A stretch of 64,000 nucleotides of DNA from CAWGOF01 sp963824225 (GCA_963824225.1 CAWGOF010000003.1:1302001-1366000); one strand, 5' to 3'; positions 28,000-36,868 are shown, counted from the first letter of the stretch. The notes: a model not told the origin generated them from the letters alone. Translations and numbers: made by a program.

Positions 28000-29140
28000 A
28001 CGCCGCGGCGGCCGCGGCGGCGGCCGCTCGATCGCCACCGCTCGGTCGGGCGCACGCCCGAAGCCCCGCGCCCAGGGCATCGAGCGTCCGCAGGACCTCG
28101 GGAAGGCCGATGTTACCCATGTGGCCGATGCGGAAGCCGCGGCCGGCGAGCGGACCGAGACCCCCGGCGACGATCACACCGTGAGCCGCGACCGCCTCGC
28201 GGAAGCGCGCGTCGTCCACGCCCTCTCCATGCACGACGACGCTCAGCGTCGGGGCACGGCAGTCGGGGGCCGTGAACAACCGCAGGCCGTGCTCGTCGAG
28301 GCCCGCGCGCATCGCTGCGGCGATCCGCTCGTGGCGCTCGAACCTCGCGGAGAGCCCTTCCTCGAGCACGAGCGCGAGCGCCGCGTCGAGCGCGCGGATC
28401 TCGTTGACCGCGGGGGTCGAGAAGTACACGGCCGGGTCGTCCATCACCCGGCGCCAGCGTCCGAGATCGGCGAAGTACGCGGGCACGCTGCCCAGCGCCT
28501 CGCGCTTGTCGAGCGCGCGGTCCGAGACCAGCAGGATCGCCACGCCGGGCGGTGCGCCGAGAGCCTTCTGCGCCCCGGTCAACAGGACGTCGAGCCCCCA
28601 GTCCTCGAACCGCTCGTCGACGCCGGCCATCGCGCACACGCCGTCGAGGATCGCGAGCGTACGGCGGCCGCGCAGACGCTCGCAGTACGCCTCGACCGGT
28701 GCCGCCGTACCGGTCGACGTGTCGACGTGCGTCATCGCCACCGCCGCGGGCTCGCTCTCGTCGAGCGCCGCCGCCAGATCGTCGGGTGGGACCGCGTGGC
28801 CCCAGGCCGCGCGCAGCACTCGCACACGGACGCCGAACGCCTCGGCGATCTCGGTCCACCGATCGCCGAAGTAGCCGTGGGACACGACGAGCAGCTCCTC
28901 GCCGCGCCCCACGAGGTTCACGAGCGCCATCTCCATGGCCAACGTGCCGGCCCCGGCGACGACGAACGGATGCCCGAGCTCGGCGCGAGCGACGCGGCGC
29001 AGCCGCTCGAGGCATCGCCGGTACGTGTCGACGAACGACGGCGCCTGGTGCGACACGGTGGGCCGGCCCAGGGCCTCCAGAATCGCCGGATGCACCGGCG
29101 TCGGGCCCGGGATCATGGTCAGGACGTCGTCGGGATCCAT
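27989..29140 (-). CDS. Class V aminotransferase (alanine-glyoxylate/serine-pyruvate type)
   Basis: 383 residues with pyridoxal-phosphate fold type I. It starts LTMIPGPTPVHPAILEALGRP, typical of alanine-glyoxylate and serine-pyruvate aminotransferases. VAGAGTLAMEMAL is the cofactor phosphate loop, and the PLP lysine is in DVLLTGAQKALGAPPG. The C-terminal GHMGNIG motif is also family-typical. It probably transaminates glyoxylate or hydroxypyruvate with alanine or serine, but specificity cannot be fixed. The C-terminus is a run of alanines (GCG-rich codons, about 28000-28025). It is convergent with the MATE gene. Confidence 0.9.
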   Translation of the reverse strand: MDPDDVLTMIPGPTPVHPAILEALGRPTVSHQAPSFVDTYRRCLERLRRVARAELGHPFVVAGAGTLAMEMALVNLVGRGEELLVVSHGYFGDRWTEIAEAFGVRVRVLRAAWGHAVPPDDLAAALDESEPAAVAMTHVDTSTGTAAPVEAYCERLRGRRTLAILDGVCAMAGVDERFEDWGLDVLLTGAQKALGAPPGVAILLVSDRALDKREALGSVPAYFADLGRWRRVMDDPAVYFSTPAVNEIRALDAALALVLEEGLSARFERHERIAAAMRAGLDEHGLRLFTAPDCRAPTLSVVVHGEGVDDARFREAVAAHGVIVAGGLGPLAGRGFRIGHMGNIGLPEVLRTLDALGAGLRACARPSGGDRAAAAAAAAAFNR

Positions 29141-29173
29141 CCGCGCCCTCGCCTGGAACGAGCGTACGGTACC

Positions 29174-30013
29174 ATGTTCGTCATGCGGCGAGCGATGCAC
29201 GGAGCGGCGCTCGGGCTCGCCGGGATGGCGGTCTCGGCCGCCGCCTGGGCGGTTGCGACCGACGAGCCGGGATTCTGGGACCGCTGGAGCGCGTTGCGCT
29301 TCCGGGCCCGGGCGAGCGTGCTGACGGGGAGCGTGGAGCTGCGCACGCAGCCCGACGGGGACGGGACGATCCGGCTCGAGACCACGGCCAACGCTTCGTT
29401 CCTCGGGGCGCGGCTCGCGCAGTCCCGGACCACGACGTGGCTCGACGAGCGGACCGGGCTTCCGCGACGTCACGAGAGCGTGTCGGACAAACGCGCGCGC
29501 CGGTTCGTCTTCGGCGAGTCGGGGTACACGGTCGAGCGTCTGACGACCAAGCGTCACGCGAGCGAACCGATCGACACCTGGGACGTGACGGAGCGCGCCG
29601 AGTTCGCCTATCCCGCGGGCGCCGACGGAACCGTCGATCGGGTGTTCGATTACTACGGCATGCTGCTGCACCTGGGACGTCTCGAGCTGGCCGACGTGGG
29701 GGACGAGGCGACCGTGCCCGTGGCCACGGCGCGCGGCCCCGTGACATACCGCGTGCGTGTGGTCGAGGCGATGGGCGCCGACATGATGGTGCAAGATCGT
29801 CGGAACGGAGGCACGAAGCGCGAGCTGCCCGTGCGTCAGCTCCGGCTACGGATCGCTCCGACCGACCCGACCAAGGCCGACGAAGGGTTTCTGCGGATGG
29901 AGGGCGAGACCGAGGTGTGGGTCGAGGCTCGGACGAAGACGTTGCTGCGCGTGAGCGGCAAGGTCCCCAAGGTGCCGGGCCGCGTCAAGATCGTGCTGGC
30001 GGAGATCGGCTGA
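29174..30013 (+). CDS. DUF3108-like secreted protein
   Basis: 279 residues with a signal peptide (AALGLAGMAVSAAAWA). The body is beta-rich with FRARASVLTGSVELR near the start, DYYGMLLHLGRL in the middle and EVWVEARTKTLLRVSG at the end, which resembles DUF3108 lipid- or envelope-associated beta proteins. The function is unknown. It is divergent from the aminotransferase (33-base gap) and followed by two strong hairpins. Confidence 0.6.
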   Translation: MFVMRRAMHGAALGLAGMAVSAAAWAVATDEPGFWDRWSALRFRARASVLTGSVELRTQPDGDGTIRLETTANASFLGARLAQSRTTTWLDERTGLPRRHESVSDKRARRFVFGESGYTVERLTTKRHASEPIDTWDVTERAEFAYPAGADGTVDRVFDYYGMLLHLGRLELADVGDEATVPVATARGPVTYRVRVVEAMGADMMVQDRRNGGTKRELPVRQLRLRIAPTDPTKADEGFLRMEGETEVWVEARTKTLLRVSGKVPKVPGRVKIVLAEIG

Positions 30014-30032
30014 TCCGATCCCGCAAAAGCAA

Positions 30033-30058
30033 GACCCCGGTGCCCGGGCACCAGGGTC
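30033..30058 (+). terminator. Hairpin downstream of the DUF3108-like gene
   Basis: GACCC/GGGTC outer and GGTGCC/GGCACC inner pairs form a compact stem. A T-rich run (GTTTTTCT) occurs about 16 bases further on, not directly adjacent. It is probably a terminator or attenuating hairpin. Confidence 0.5.
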
Positions 30059-30124
30059 CGTTGGACTCTCCGATGTTTTTCTGACGTGGTCGAGAGAGCC
30101 CGAGACGCCCCACGTTCGTGTCAC

Positions 30125-30149
30125 CCGGAGGGTATGCCCTCCGGTATTT
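30125..30149. terminator. Perfect 8-bp hairpin followed by TATTT
   Basis: CCGGAGGG and CCCTCCGG flank the loop TATG, followed by TATTTC. It is a better intrinsic-terminator candidate for the DUF3108-like gene than the hairpin at 30033. The rest of 30014-30293 holds only a possible -10 (TATACT, 30241-30246) for the pyrophosphatase gene. Confidence 0.6.
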
Positions 30150-30293
30150 CGCCGCGACGCCCGCAAGCAACATCGCGATCCGGAGTCACCGGCTCGCCGC
30201 GTTCGGCCGAAGGCGACGGCCGTTCGAACTCCATTGACTTTATACTCCCGTCCGCCTTCGGGCACAAGCGGAAACAGAACCGAGGAGCTTCGG

Positions 30294-30911
30294 TTGAGCG
30301 AACCGTTCTCGCGCTTTCGTCCGCATCCGTGGCACGGTCTCGACGCCGGGCCCGACGTACCGCGTGTGGTCCACGCGTACATCGAGATCACGCCGTTCGA
30401 TCCGGTCAAGTACGAGATCGACAAGGCGACGGGCTACCTGCGCGTCGATCGGCCGCAGCGGTCGTCGTCGCTCCCGCCCACGCTCTACGGCTTCGTCCCG
30501 CACACGTACTGCGGGGCCGAGGTCGGAGCGCTGTGTCCCGGCGTGAAGCTCGGCGACGGTGACCCGCTCGACATCTGCGTCGTGAGCGAGCGCCCGATCA
30601 ACCGTCCCGAGGTCCTGCTGCGCGCGCGTGTGATCGGCGGGCTGCAGATGGTCGATCACGACGAGGCCGACGACAAGATCGTCGCCGTGCTGGACAGCGA
30701 CCTGTTCTGGGGCGCAGCCCGCGAGCTCGAGGATCTCCCGCCCGTGCTCGTCGAGCGCCTGCGCCACTACTTCTTGACGTACAAGCTCGTTCCGGGCGTC
30801 GAGCCCGTGGCGCGGGTCCAGGCCACGTACGGCTCGGCGCATGCGTTCCGGGTGATCGAGGCGTCCCTAAGGGACTACGCCGCGCGCTTCGAGGGGCCGG
30901 CCGAGAGCTGA
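30294..30911 (+). CDS. ppa: Soluble inorganic pyrophosphatase, family I
   Basis: 205 residues. It hydrolyses pyrophosphate to phosphate in the cytosol. The signature GDGDPLDICVVSE carries the metal-binding aspartates, and YEIDKATGYLRVDR and YGFVPHTYCG are the conserved basic and Tyr segments. The TTG start is chosen because GAGGAG lies six bases upstream and the protein then begins LSEPFSRFRPHPWHG; an ATG further upstream gives a non-conserved tail. Coexistence with PPi-dependent phosphofructokinase implies the PPi pool is regulated between the two. Confidence 0.92.
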   Translation: MSEPFSRFRPHPWHGLDAGPDVPRVVHAYIEITPFDPVKYEIDKATGYLRVDRPQRSSSLPPTLYGFVPHTYCGAEVGALCPGVKLGDGDPLDICVVSERPINRPEVLLRARVIGGLQMVDHDEADDKIVAVLDSDLFWGAARELEDLPPVLVERLRHYFLTYKLVPGVEPVARVQATYGSAHAFRVIEASLRDYAARFEGPAES

Positions 30912-30960
30912 CTCGGGCGCGCTTGACTCGCCCGGCGCGCGACAGGCTAGAATGCTCGCC

Positions 30961-31326
30961 ATGAAGGCTGCACTCCGGACCCTCGCCGCGTGGCTCGCGT
31001 TCCTCGCGCTCGTGACGTCGTGCGGCCCGCGCGCGGCGAGCCAGCTCGAGGTCACCTACTACTACCTCCCGGGGTGACCGGTCTGCGCCCGGACGCAGCC
31101 CGCCGTGAGCGGGCTCGAGACGGAGTTCGCGGGTCGGGTTCGCGCGCTCAACGTCGACGGCACGACGCCCGAGACCCGGCCGATCGTGAGCCAGCTGGGC
31201 TTCAAATCGCACGGGATCGTCATCCGCTCGAGCGACGGGAAGGTCCTGTGGACCCAAGCGGACCACGAGGTGCGGCTCGACGACGTGCGAGCGAAGCTGC
31301 GCGAGCTGCTCGGCCCTACGGCGTGA
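30961..31326 (+). CDS. Probable selenoprotein: thioredoxin-like lipoprotein with UPVC active site (in-frame TGA at 31075-31077)
   Basis: Reading through the TGA at codon 39 gives a 121-residue thioredoxin-like lipoprotein. It has a signal with lipobox LVTSC (Cys21), a strand LEVTYYYLPG, then U-PVC, the helix ARTQPAVSGLETEFAGR, and strand/helix elements to VRAKLRELLG. The UGA sits exactly where the first Cys of a CxxC redox motif belongs, with the second Cys three residues on. The same frame stays open and protein-like on both sides. A stem-loop fitting the bacterial SECIS rules follows at 31094-31117. Ordinary gene calling would give two fragments. The likely role is an envelope thiol/selenol oxidoreductase. 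No sel genes are in the window. The alternative is a nonsense mutation of a CPVC protein. Confidence 0.8.
31094..31117 (+). promoter_or_regulatory. Putative bacterial SECIS element
   Basis: A nine-pair stem with one bulged C (31096) closes the five-base loop CGUGA (31104-31108). The loop begins 26 bases after the UGA and has G in its second position, within published rules for bacterial SECIS elements (loop 3-14 nt, 16-37 nt from the UGA, G among the first two loop bases). A second small hairpin (31083-31098) is mutually exclusive with it. Confidence 0.65.
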
Positions 31327-32593
31327 TCAGCCGCGCTCCGCGCCGGCGCGTGAAATAGCTGAACGCCCACTGGACGAACACGAGCACGCGGTTCTCGAAC
31401 TCGACGAGGTACAGGATGTGGATGAACAGCCACAGGAGCCACGCCGGGTAGCCGCTGAACCGCAACCGTCCGAGGTCGGCGACCGCCGCCGCGCGCCCGA
31501 TCACCGCCAGCGTGCCCTTGTCGCGGTACCGAAACGGTAGCGGGCTCTCTCCGCGCAACCGGCCGCGAAGGGCGCGCGCGGCGTAACGCCCCATCTGCAT
31601 CGCCGCGGGCGCGATCGCCGGAACCGGCGTGCCGTCGGGCCCCGCCACGTGGGTCAGATCGCCGAGGACGAAGATCTCGGGATGGCCCGGGACGGAGAGA
31701 TCGGGCGCGACGAGCACGCGACCCGACCGGTCGAGCTGGGCCCCGGCCTTGTCGGCCAGGATCCGGGCGAACGGCGTCGGCCGTACGCCCGCGGCCCACA
31801 GCACGGTCGCGGCCCGGAGCCGCTCCTCGACGCCGTCCCGGCGCACGGTCACGCCTTCGCCATCGATCGCCGACACGGCGGTGCCGGTCCTGACGCTCAC
31901 GCCGAGCCGCTCGAGCGATCGCTCGGCCGCCCGAGCGAGCGTCGGCGGATAGGTCGACAGGATCCGCGGCCCGAGCTCGACGAGAACGATGCTCGCCGAG
32001 GCGGGCTCGATCCCCCGGAACTCCCCGCGCAGCGTGTGACGGGCGAGCTCGCCGATCGCGCCCGCGAGCTCGACGCCCGTCGGTCCGCCGCCGACGACGA
32101 CGAACGACAGGAGCCGTCGGCGATCGGCCGCGTCGGTCGTTCGCTCGGCGCGCTCGAATGCACGCAGGACCCTCGACCGCATCTCGAGCGCGTCCTCGAC
32201 CGTCTTCAGCCCGGGAGCGTGACGCTGCCATTCGTCGTGGCCGAAGTAGTGATGGTCGACGCCCGTCGCCAGGAGCAGCACGTCGTAGTCGATCGACCCG
32301 TCGGCCAGGATCACGCGGCGCCCGGCGGGATCGAGGTCGACGACCTCGGCCTGGATCACCGTCGTGTTGCGCTGACGCTTGAGCACCGAGCGCAGCGGCG
32401 ACGTGATCTCCGCCGGCGACAGCCCGCCCGTCGCGACCTGGTACAGGAGGGGCTGGAACAGGTGGAAGTTGCGCCGGTCGACGACCGTGACGCGCGCCGC
32501 CGCCGAGCGCAGCCCCAGCGCCGCGTTGAGACCCGCGAACCCGCCGCCCAGGATCACGACGTGCGGCTCGTTCGGCCGCGCGGCGTCGGTCAA
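31316..32593 (-). CDS. ndh: Type II NADH dehydrogenase (NDH-2)
   Basis: 425 residues. This single-subunit flavoprotein passes electrons from NADH to quinone without proton pumping. The FAD motif HVVILGGGFAGLNAALGL, the NADH motif FVVVGGGPTGVELAGAIG, LWAAGVRPTPFA and the second FAD segment EIFVLGDLTHV are all in place. The C-terminus (WLLWLFIHILYLVEFENRVLVFVQW) is the amphipathic or membrane-binding part. The TTG start overlaps the upstream stop (TTGA), so it is coupled to the 32590-33333 gene. Its end overlaps the end of the selenoprotein gene by 11 bases. Confidence 0.93.
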   Translation of the reverse strand: MTDAARPNEPHVVILGGGFAGLNAALGLRSAAARVTVVDRRNFHLFQPLLYQVATGGLSPAEITSPLRSVLKRQRNTTVIQAEVVDLDPAGRRVILADGSIDYDVLLLATGVDHHYFGHDEWQRHAPGLKTVEDALEMRSRVLRAFERAERTTDAADRRRLLSFVVVGGGPTGVELAGAIGELARHTLRGEFRGIEPASASIVLVELGPRILSTYPPTLARAAERSLERLGVSVRTGTAVSAIDGEGVTVRRDGVEERLRAATVLWAAGVRPTPFARILADKAGAQLDRSGRVLVAPDLSVPGHPEIFVLGDLTHVAGPDGTPVPAIAPAAMQMGRYAARALRGRLRGESPLPFRYRDKGTLAVIGRAAAVADLGRLRFSGYPAWLLWLFIHILYLVEFENRVLVFVQWAFSYFTRRRGARLITP

Positions 32594-33333
32594 GGGCCGA
32601 CCGGCTCCGCGCTCGTGAACACGGACGGAGGCAGCTCGTTGAACTCGGCGATGTTCCAGTCGCCGCCCGTATCGGGGCCGTGGTCGGTCGCGAGCAGGAT
32701 CGGCCCGAACTTCTTCCATCCGCTCCAGGGCAGGACGAAGCCCGGCTCCGCGTCCTTGGCGTCCTTGAAGAACGCCCACTCCTCGACGAGACCCGTATCC
32801 TTGGCCACGGCGATCTCGTACTTGTTCTGCGGCGTGTAGCCGATCCCGGCGCCGAACGTCATCTCGAGCACGTCGGCCGCGCGGCCGTCCTTCTTCATCG
32901 GCCGCTCACCGACGTAGCGCAACGTGACGCCCGGATCGAGCAGCTTGTACGGCATGAACATCCAGTACGCGTCGTTGACCCACCACTGGTGTCCGCGCGT
33001 CAGGGCCTCGGCGAGCTCTTGACCCGCGAGCTCCTTGCCGTCCTGCCAGACCTTCCCGGTCTTCGTATTGATGTTCATCAGCACGATGCGCTTGTCGGCC
33101 TCGATCCGGATGTCGCCGGTGTGCAGGTTCCACCAGTGGCGACGTCGCCCCATGAAGTCCCAGCGCACGACGCCCGCGCGGCTCCACCCGGACTGGCCGC
33201 CCATCTTGTCCAGCACCGAACGGGCGAGCTCGACCGCACGCGGGTCCGAGCCCGGCTCGGCCGCGCGAGCAAGCGGGGCGCCGACGACGAGGGCCCAGGC
33301 CAAGGCGAGGAGCACGGGGCGGATCCGCTGCAT
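32590..33333 (-). CDS. LolA-like secreted protein of unknown function
   Basis: 247 residues from MQRIRPVLLALAWALVVGAPLARAA, a good signal peptide. The domain AVELARSVLDKMGGQSGW...VRWDFMGRRRHWWNLHTGDIRIE resembles LolA/LppX-type half-barrel proteins (DUF6503-like) that hold lipids. Many Trp residues occur (HQWWVNDAYWMFMPYKLL). It is translationally coupled to NDH-2 and lies 25 bases downstream of tpiA, so it may be cotranscribed with the glycolytic genes. Confidence 0.6.
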   Translation of the reverse strand: MQRIRPVLLALAWALVVGAPLARAAEPGSDPRAVELARSVLDKMGGQSGWSRAGVVRWDFMGRRRHWWNLHTGDIRIEADKRIVLMNINTKTGKVWQDGKELAGQELAEALTRGHQWWVNDAYWMFMPYKLLDPGVTLRYVGERPMKKDGRAADVLEMTFGAGIGYTPQNKYEIAVAKDTGLVEEWAFFKDAKDAEPGFVLPWSGWKKFGPILLATDHGPDTGGDWNIAEFNELPPSVFTSAEPVGP

Positions 33334-33358
33334 GGCGCGACCTCCCACAGGGGTGGAC

Positions 33359-34117
33359 TCAGTCCCCCGCGACGATACGAACGATGTCGACGAACGTGTC
33401 TACCACGAGCGACGCTCCGCCGACGAGCCCTCCGTCGACGTCGGACTGGGCCGCGATCTCCGCGACCTTCTCGGGCTTGACGCTGCCACCGTACAGGATG
33501 CGCAGCTCGTCCGCCCGGTGGTCGCCGACGAGCGGGCGGAGCCGCGAGCGCAGGAACGCGTGCGCCGACTGCGCCTGCTCGGCCGTGGCCGTCCGCCCCG
33601 TGCCGATGGCCCACACGGGCTCGTACGCCAGGACGACGTCCGCGGCTTGCAAGCCGAGCGGGCCGAGCGACTCCGTGACCTGTCGGGCCAGCACGTCCTC
33701 GGTGCGCCCGGCCTCGCGCTCGGCCAGCGTCTCGCCGACGCAGACGATCGGCCGCATGCCGCCCTCGAGGACCGCTCGGGCCTTGCGCGAGACCAGCGTA
33801 TCGTCCTCGTGGAACAAGCTGCGGCGCTCGCTGTGGCCGACGAGCACGTAGGCGCACGCGAGATCGGCGAGCATCGCGACCGAGATCTCCCCGGTGAACG
33901 CGCCCGCGGGCTCGGGGTGCACGTTCTGCGCCCCGAGTCGCACGCGCCCGTAGCGCAGCAGATCCCCCACCGCCTTGAGCGCAGTGAACGGCGGGCACAC
34001 GACGACCTCGACGCCTTCGATCTCGCCGACGCCGGACTTGAGCCCCGCGGCGAGCTCGATCGCCTCGCCGACCCGGCCGTTCATCTTCCAGTTGCCGACG
34101 ACGAGCGGCGTGCGCAA
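33359..34117 (-). CDS. tpiA: Triosephosphate isomerase
   Basis: 252 residues. It interconverts dihydroxyacetone phosphate and glyceraldehyde-3-phosphate. All catalytic motifs are present: VGNWKMNG (Lys), VLVGHSERR (His), the Glu in VLAYEPVWAIGTG, and the phosphate loop LYGGSVKPEK. The TTG start lies three bases after the pgk stop, so translation is probably coupled. It is part of the minus-strand run mdh-pgk-tpiA-LolA-like-ndh. Confidence 0.97.
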   Translation of the reverse strand: MRTPLVVGNWKMNGRVGEAIELAAGLKSGVGEIEGVEVVVCPPFTALKAVGDLLRYGRVRLGAQNVHPEPAGAFTGEISVAMLADLACAYVLVGHSERRSLFHEDDTLVSRKARAVLEGGMRPIVCVGETLAEREAGRTEDVLARQVTESLGPLGLQAADVVLAYEPVWAIGTGRTATAEQAQSAHAFLRSRLRPLVGDHRADELRILYGGSVKPEKVAEIAAQSDVDGGLVGGASLVVDTFVDIVRIVAGD

Positions 34118-34120
34118 CGC

Positions 34121-35314
34121 TCAGCTCCCCTCGGACAGCGCGGCGATCCCCGGGAGCTCCCGGCCTTCGAGGAACTCGAGGCTCGCTCCGCCGCCGGTCG
34201 ATACATGGCTGAACCGGTCGGTCAGACCGGCCGCGGCGGCCGCGGCGGCCGAGTCGCCCCCGCCGACGATCGTCAGCCCCCCGCTCTCGGCACACGCGCG
34301 GGCCACGGCGAACGTCCCCTCGGCGAACGCCGGCCACTCGAACACGCCCATCGGCCCGTTCCACACGATCGTTCGCGCCGCGCGAATTCGCTCGCCGAAC
34401 GCGGCGATCGTGCGCCGTCCGATGTCGAGCCCCATCCAGCCGTCGGGGATGTCGATCCCCTCGACCGTGCACCGTTCGGTGCCCAGGGCGAACTCGCGAC
34501 CGCACACGTGATCGCACGGCAGCCGGATCTCGACGCCCTGGCGCTGCGCCTCGGCATCGAGCTCCCGCGACAGCTCGAGCCGATCGGCTTCGACGCGCGA
34601 TGCGCCGACGCGATGGCCGCGCGCCGCGAGGAGCGTGTAGGCCATGGCTCCCCCGACCGCGATCGCGTCGACCCGCCCGAGCAAGCTCTGGATCAGCGGG
34701 ATCTTGTCCGACACCTTGGCCCCGCCGAGGAGCGCGAGGAACGGCCGCTCGGGCGCGGCGAGGACGCGCCCGAGGTAGTCGATCTCGCGCTGGAGCAGGA
34801 ACCCGCACGCACGCTCGCGGAAACACAGCGCCAGGGCGACCATCGACGTGTGCGCGCGATGCGCCGTCCCGAACGCGTCGTTGACATAGGCGTCGCCGAG
34901 GCGCGCGAGCGCTTCGGCGAACCCCGGCTCCTTGTCCGGCTTCTCCTCGCCCGGGTGGAACCGCAGGTTCTCGAGCAGCAGTACGTCGCCGGGCGCGAGC
35001 GCGCTCGCCGCACGCTCGGCCGCAGGACCCACGCAATCGGGGACGAACGCCACGTCGCGTCCGAGCCGCTCGGCGAGCCGGTCACGCACCGGAGCGAGGC
35101 TCAGCTCCGGACGCACGGTGCCCTTGGGCCGGCCGAGATGACTCAGCAGCACGATCGCCGCACCGTGCTCGAGCGCGTAGTGGATCGTCGGCAGCGCGGC
35201 GACGATGCGCGCGTCGTCGGCCACGCGGCCGTCCCGGATCGGCACGTTGAAGTCGACGCGCAGGAGCACGCGCTTGCCGCGGAGATCGACGTCCGAGATG
35301 CTGAGCTTGGCCAT
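34121..35314 (-). CDS. pgk: Phosphoglycerate kinase
   Basis: 397 residues. It transfers phosphate from 1,3-bisphosphoglycerate to ADP. It has the substrate motif RVLLRVDFNVPI, HLGRPKG, ENLRFHPGEEK, the hinge and nucleotide region LALLGGAKVSDKIPL, WNGPMGVFEWPAF and the C-terminal GGGDSAAAA. It is flanked by tpiA and malate dehydrogenase (12 bases from the mdh stop) in one probable operon. Confidence 0.97.
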   Translation of the reverse strand: MAKLSISDVDLRGKRVLLRVDFNVPIRDGRVADDARIVAALPTIHYALEHGAAIVLLSHLGRPKGTVRPELSLAPVRDRLAERLGRDVAFVPDCVGPAAERAASALAPGDVLLLENLRFHPGEEKPDKEPGFAEALARLGDAYVNDAFGTAHRAHTSMVALALCFRERACGFLLQREIDYLGRVLAAPERPFLALLGGAKVSDKIPLIQSLLGRVDAIAVGGAMAYTLLAARGHRVGASRVEADRLELSRELDAEAQRQGVEIRLPCDHVCGREFALGTERCTVEGIDIPDGWMGLDIGRRTIAAFGERIRAARTIVWNGPMGVFEWPAFAEGTFAVARACAESGGLTIVGGGDSAAAAAAAGLTDRFSHVSTGGGASLEFLEGRELPGIAALSEGS

Positions 35315-35326
35315 CGCGACCGCCGG

Positions 35327-36322
35327 TCAGGTCCGCACGCGCCATTCGGCGACGGGCGGCAGGACGCCCATCGAGATCACCTCGTCGCGCATCTTCCCCA
35401 GGTGCTGGTACGACGCCCGTAGCGCGGCCAGCTCGTCCTGCGTCCCGGGCGGGATCGATCCGTGCACGCCCTCGCGATCGAGCCGGGTCTCGACCGCCAT
35501 CATGATCTTCTCGAAGCCGTCCTGCGGCGCATCGACGTACATGCCGCAGGGCCACGGGTATCCGCGGCCGTCGATCGCGGCCTTGATCATGAGCATCGAC
35601 TGGTACGCCGGGCTCTGGAACGAGCTGCGGCCACGGAGCTGGATGATGCGCTTGCCACCCTGTCGCACCCTGTCCTGCAGCGCGGCCCACGCGTCGTGCG
35701 GAAGCGCCGGCGTGCCGATCAGCTCGGTCAGCGCGCGACCGCGAACCTTCGCCGTGCTCGCGAACACGGCCATCATCTCGCCGTGCCCGCCGTAGGTCCG
35801 GCAGCCCGTGACCTCGTCCTGCGCCACGCCGAGCTGCTGGGACAGCGCGGTCTGCAGTCGCGTCGAGTCGAGCGCGGCGAGCGTGGCCACGCGCGACGCG
35901 GGCAGCCCGGAGTGCACGAGCGTCACGAGCCCCGTGATGTCCGCAGGGTTGAACACGATGACCGCGAGCTTGAGGTCCGGGCAGTGCTTCCGCATGTCCT
36001 GCCCCAGCTGGGCCGCGATCTCGGCGTTCCCGCGCAGCAGGTCCTCGCGCGTCATCCCGTCCTTGCGCGGGGCGCCGCCCGAGGACACGAGGTACGACGC
36101 TCCACGGAGCGCCTCGGCCGCGCTCGAGGTCCACGTGACCCGTGCGCCGGGGAACGCACAGTGCCAGATCTCCTCCGCCGCACCCTCGTTTCCCTTGTCG
36201 AACGGGTCGTACATCACGACGTTCGGCGTCAGGCCGAGCGTCAGTGCGGTCTGGACCATGTTCGAACCGATCGCGCCGGCCGAGCCGAAGACGGCGAGCT
36301 TGTCGTCGGTCAGGTAGCTCAT
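35327..36322 (-). CDS. mdh: Malate dehydrogenase
   Basis: 331 residues of the lactate/malate dehydrogenase family. The NAD motif is VFGSAGAIGSN. The mobile loop GGAPRKDGMTREDLL has the two Arg residues expected for malate and oxaloacetate. ALDSTRLQTAL supplies the catalytic Asp and Arg, and YGGHGEMM supplies the His. Placement beside pgk and tpiA suggests coordinated central carbon expression. The GGHGE form and the longer C-terminus differ a little from E. coli Mdh. Confidence 0.88.
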   Translation of the reverse strand: MSYLTDDKLAVFGSAGAIGSNMVQTALTLGLTPNVVMYDPFDKGNEGAAEEIWHCAFPGARVTWTSSAAEALRGASYLVSSGGAPRKDGMTREDLLRGNAEIAAQLGQDMRKHCPDLKLAVIVFNPADITGLVTLVHSGLPASRVATLAALDSTRLQTALSQQLGVAQDEVTGCRTYGGHGEMMAVFASTAKVRGRALTELIGTPALPHDAWAALQDRVRQGGKRIIQLRGRSSFQSPAYQSMLMIKAAIDGRGYPWPCGMYVDAPQDGFEKIMMAVETRLDREGVHGSIPPGTQDELAALRASYQHLGKMRDEVISMGVLPPVAEWRVRT

Positions 36323-36422
36323 GGTGCCCTCCGGGATCGCCTATCTTAGCGCGCCCATCGAGCGCCCTCGGGGCCCCCCGGGTAGAATGGCGCTCGCGCC
36401 TTGTTTTCCGGGAGGTCGGGCC

Positions 36423-36815
36423 ATGTCCACGTCGAGCGCCGTGACTCGCGGGATCAAGATCGAGGTCGAGGCACGGTTCGACCCCGCTCGCTCGCGGCCC
36501 CGCGACTCCCAGTGGTTCTACGTGTACTCGATCCGGATCACGAACGGGAGCGCCGAGACGGTGCAGCTCCTGAGCCGGCACTGGATCATCCACGACTCCG
36601 CTGGCAAGGTCGACGAGGTGCGCGGGCCGGGCGTCGTCGGCCGCCAGCCCGTGCTCGATCCGGGAGAGGAGTTCGAGTACTCGTCGGGGTGTCCGCTCGG
36701 CACGTCGTTCGGCACGATGCACGGCACGTATCAGATGATCGAAACACGCACCGGCGAACCGTTCGACGTCGAGATCGCCCCGTTCACGCTGGGCGAGCCA
36801 CACTCGATCAACTGA
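36423..36815 (+). CDS. apaG: ApaG (Co2+/Mg2+ efflux-associated) domain protein
   Basis: 130 residues, the usual ApaG length. It has the fibronectin-III-like ApaG core: WFYVYSIRITNGSAETVQLLSRHWIIHDS, then GRQPVLDPGEEFEYSSGCPLGTSFGTMHGTYQM. The family binds nucleotides or pyrophosphate; its cellular role is not settled. The start MSTSSAV follows GGGAGG, a strong ribosome binding site. It is divergent from mdh. Confidence 0.93.
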   Translation: MSTSSAVTRGIKIEVEARFDPARSRPRDSQWFYVYSIRITNGSAETVQLLSRHWIIHDSAGKVDEVRGPGVVGRQPVLDPGEEFEYSSGCPLGTSFGTMHGTYQMIETRTGEPFDVEIAPFTLGEPHSIN

Positions 36816-36868
36816 ACCGCGCGCGCGGATCGCGTATACACTCCCGGCGGGGCAACCGGAGAGGATCG

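Noticed and set aside
30033..30058. Riboswitch upstream of ppa
   Set aside because: The hairpins fit terminators of the preceding gene. No conserved aptamer pattern was recognised.
31105..31326. A separate short gene starting at GTG 31105
   Set aside because: It would begin inside the helix after the redox motif, has no ribosome binding site, and continues the same frame and fold as the upstream lipoprotein part.
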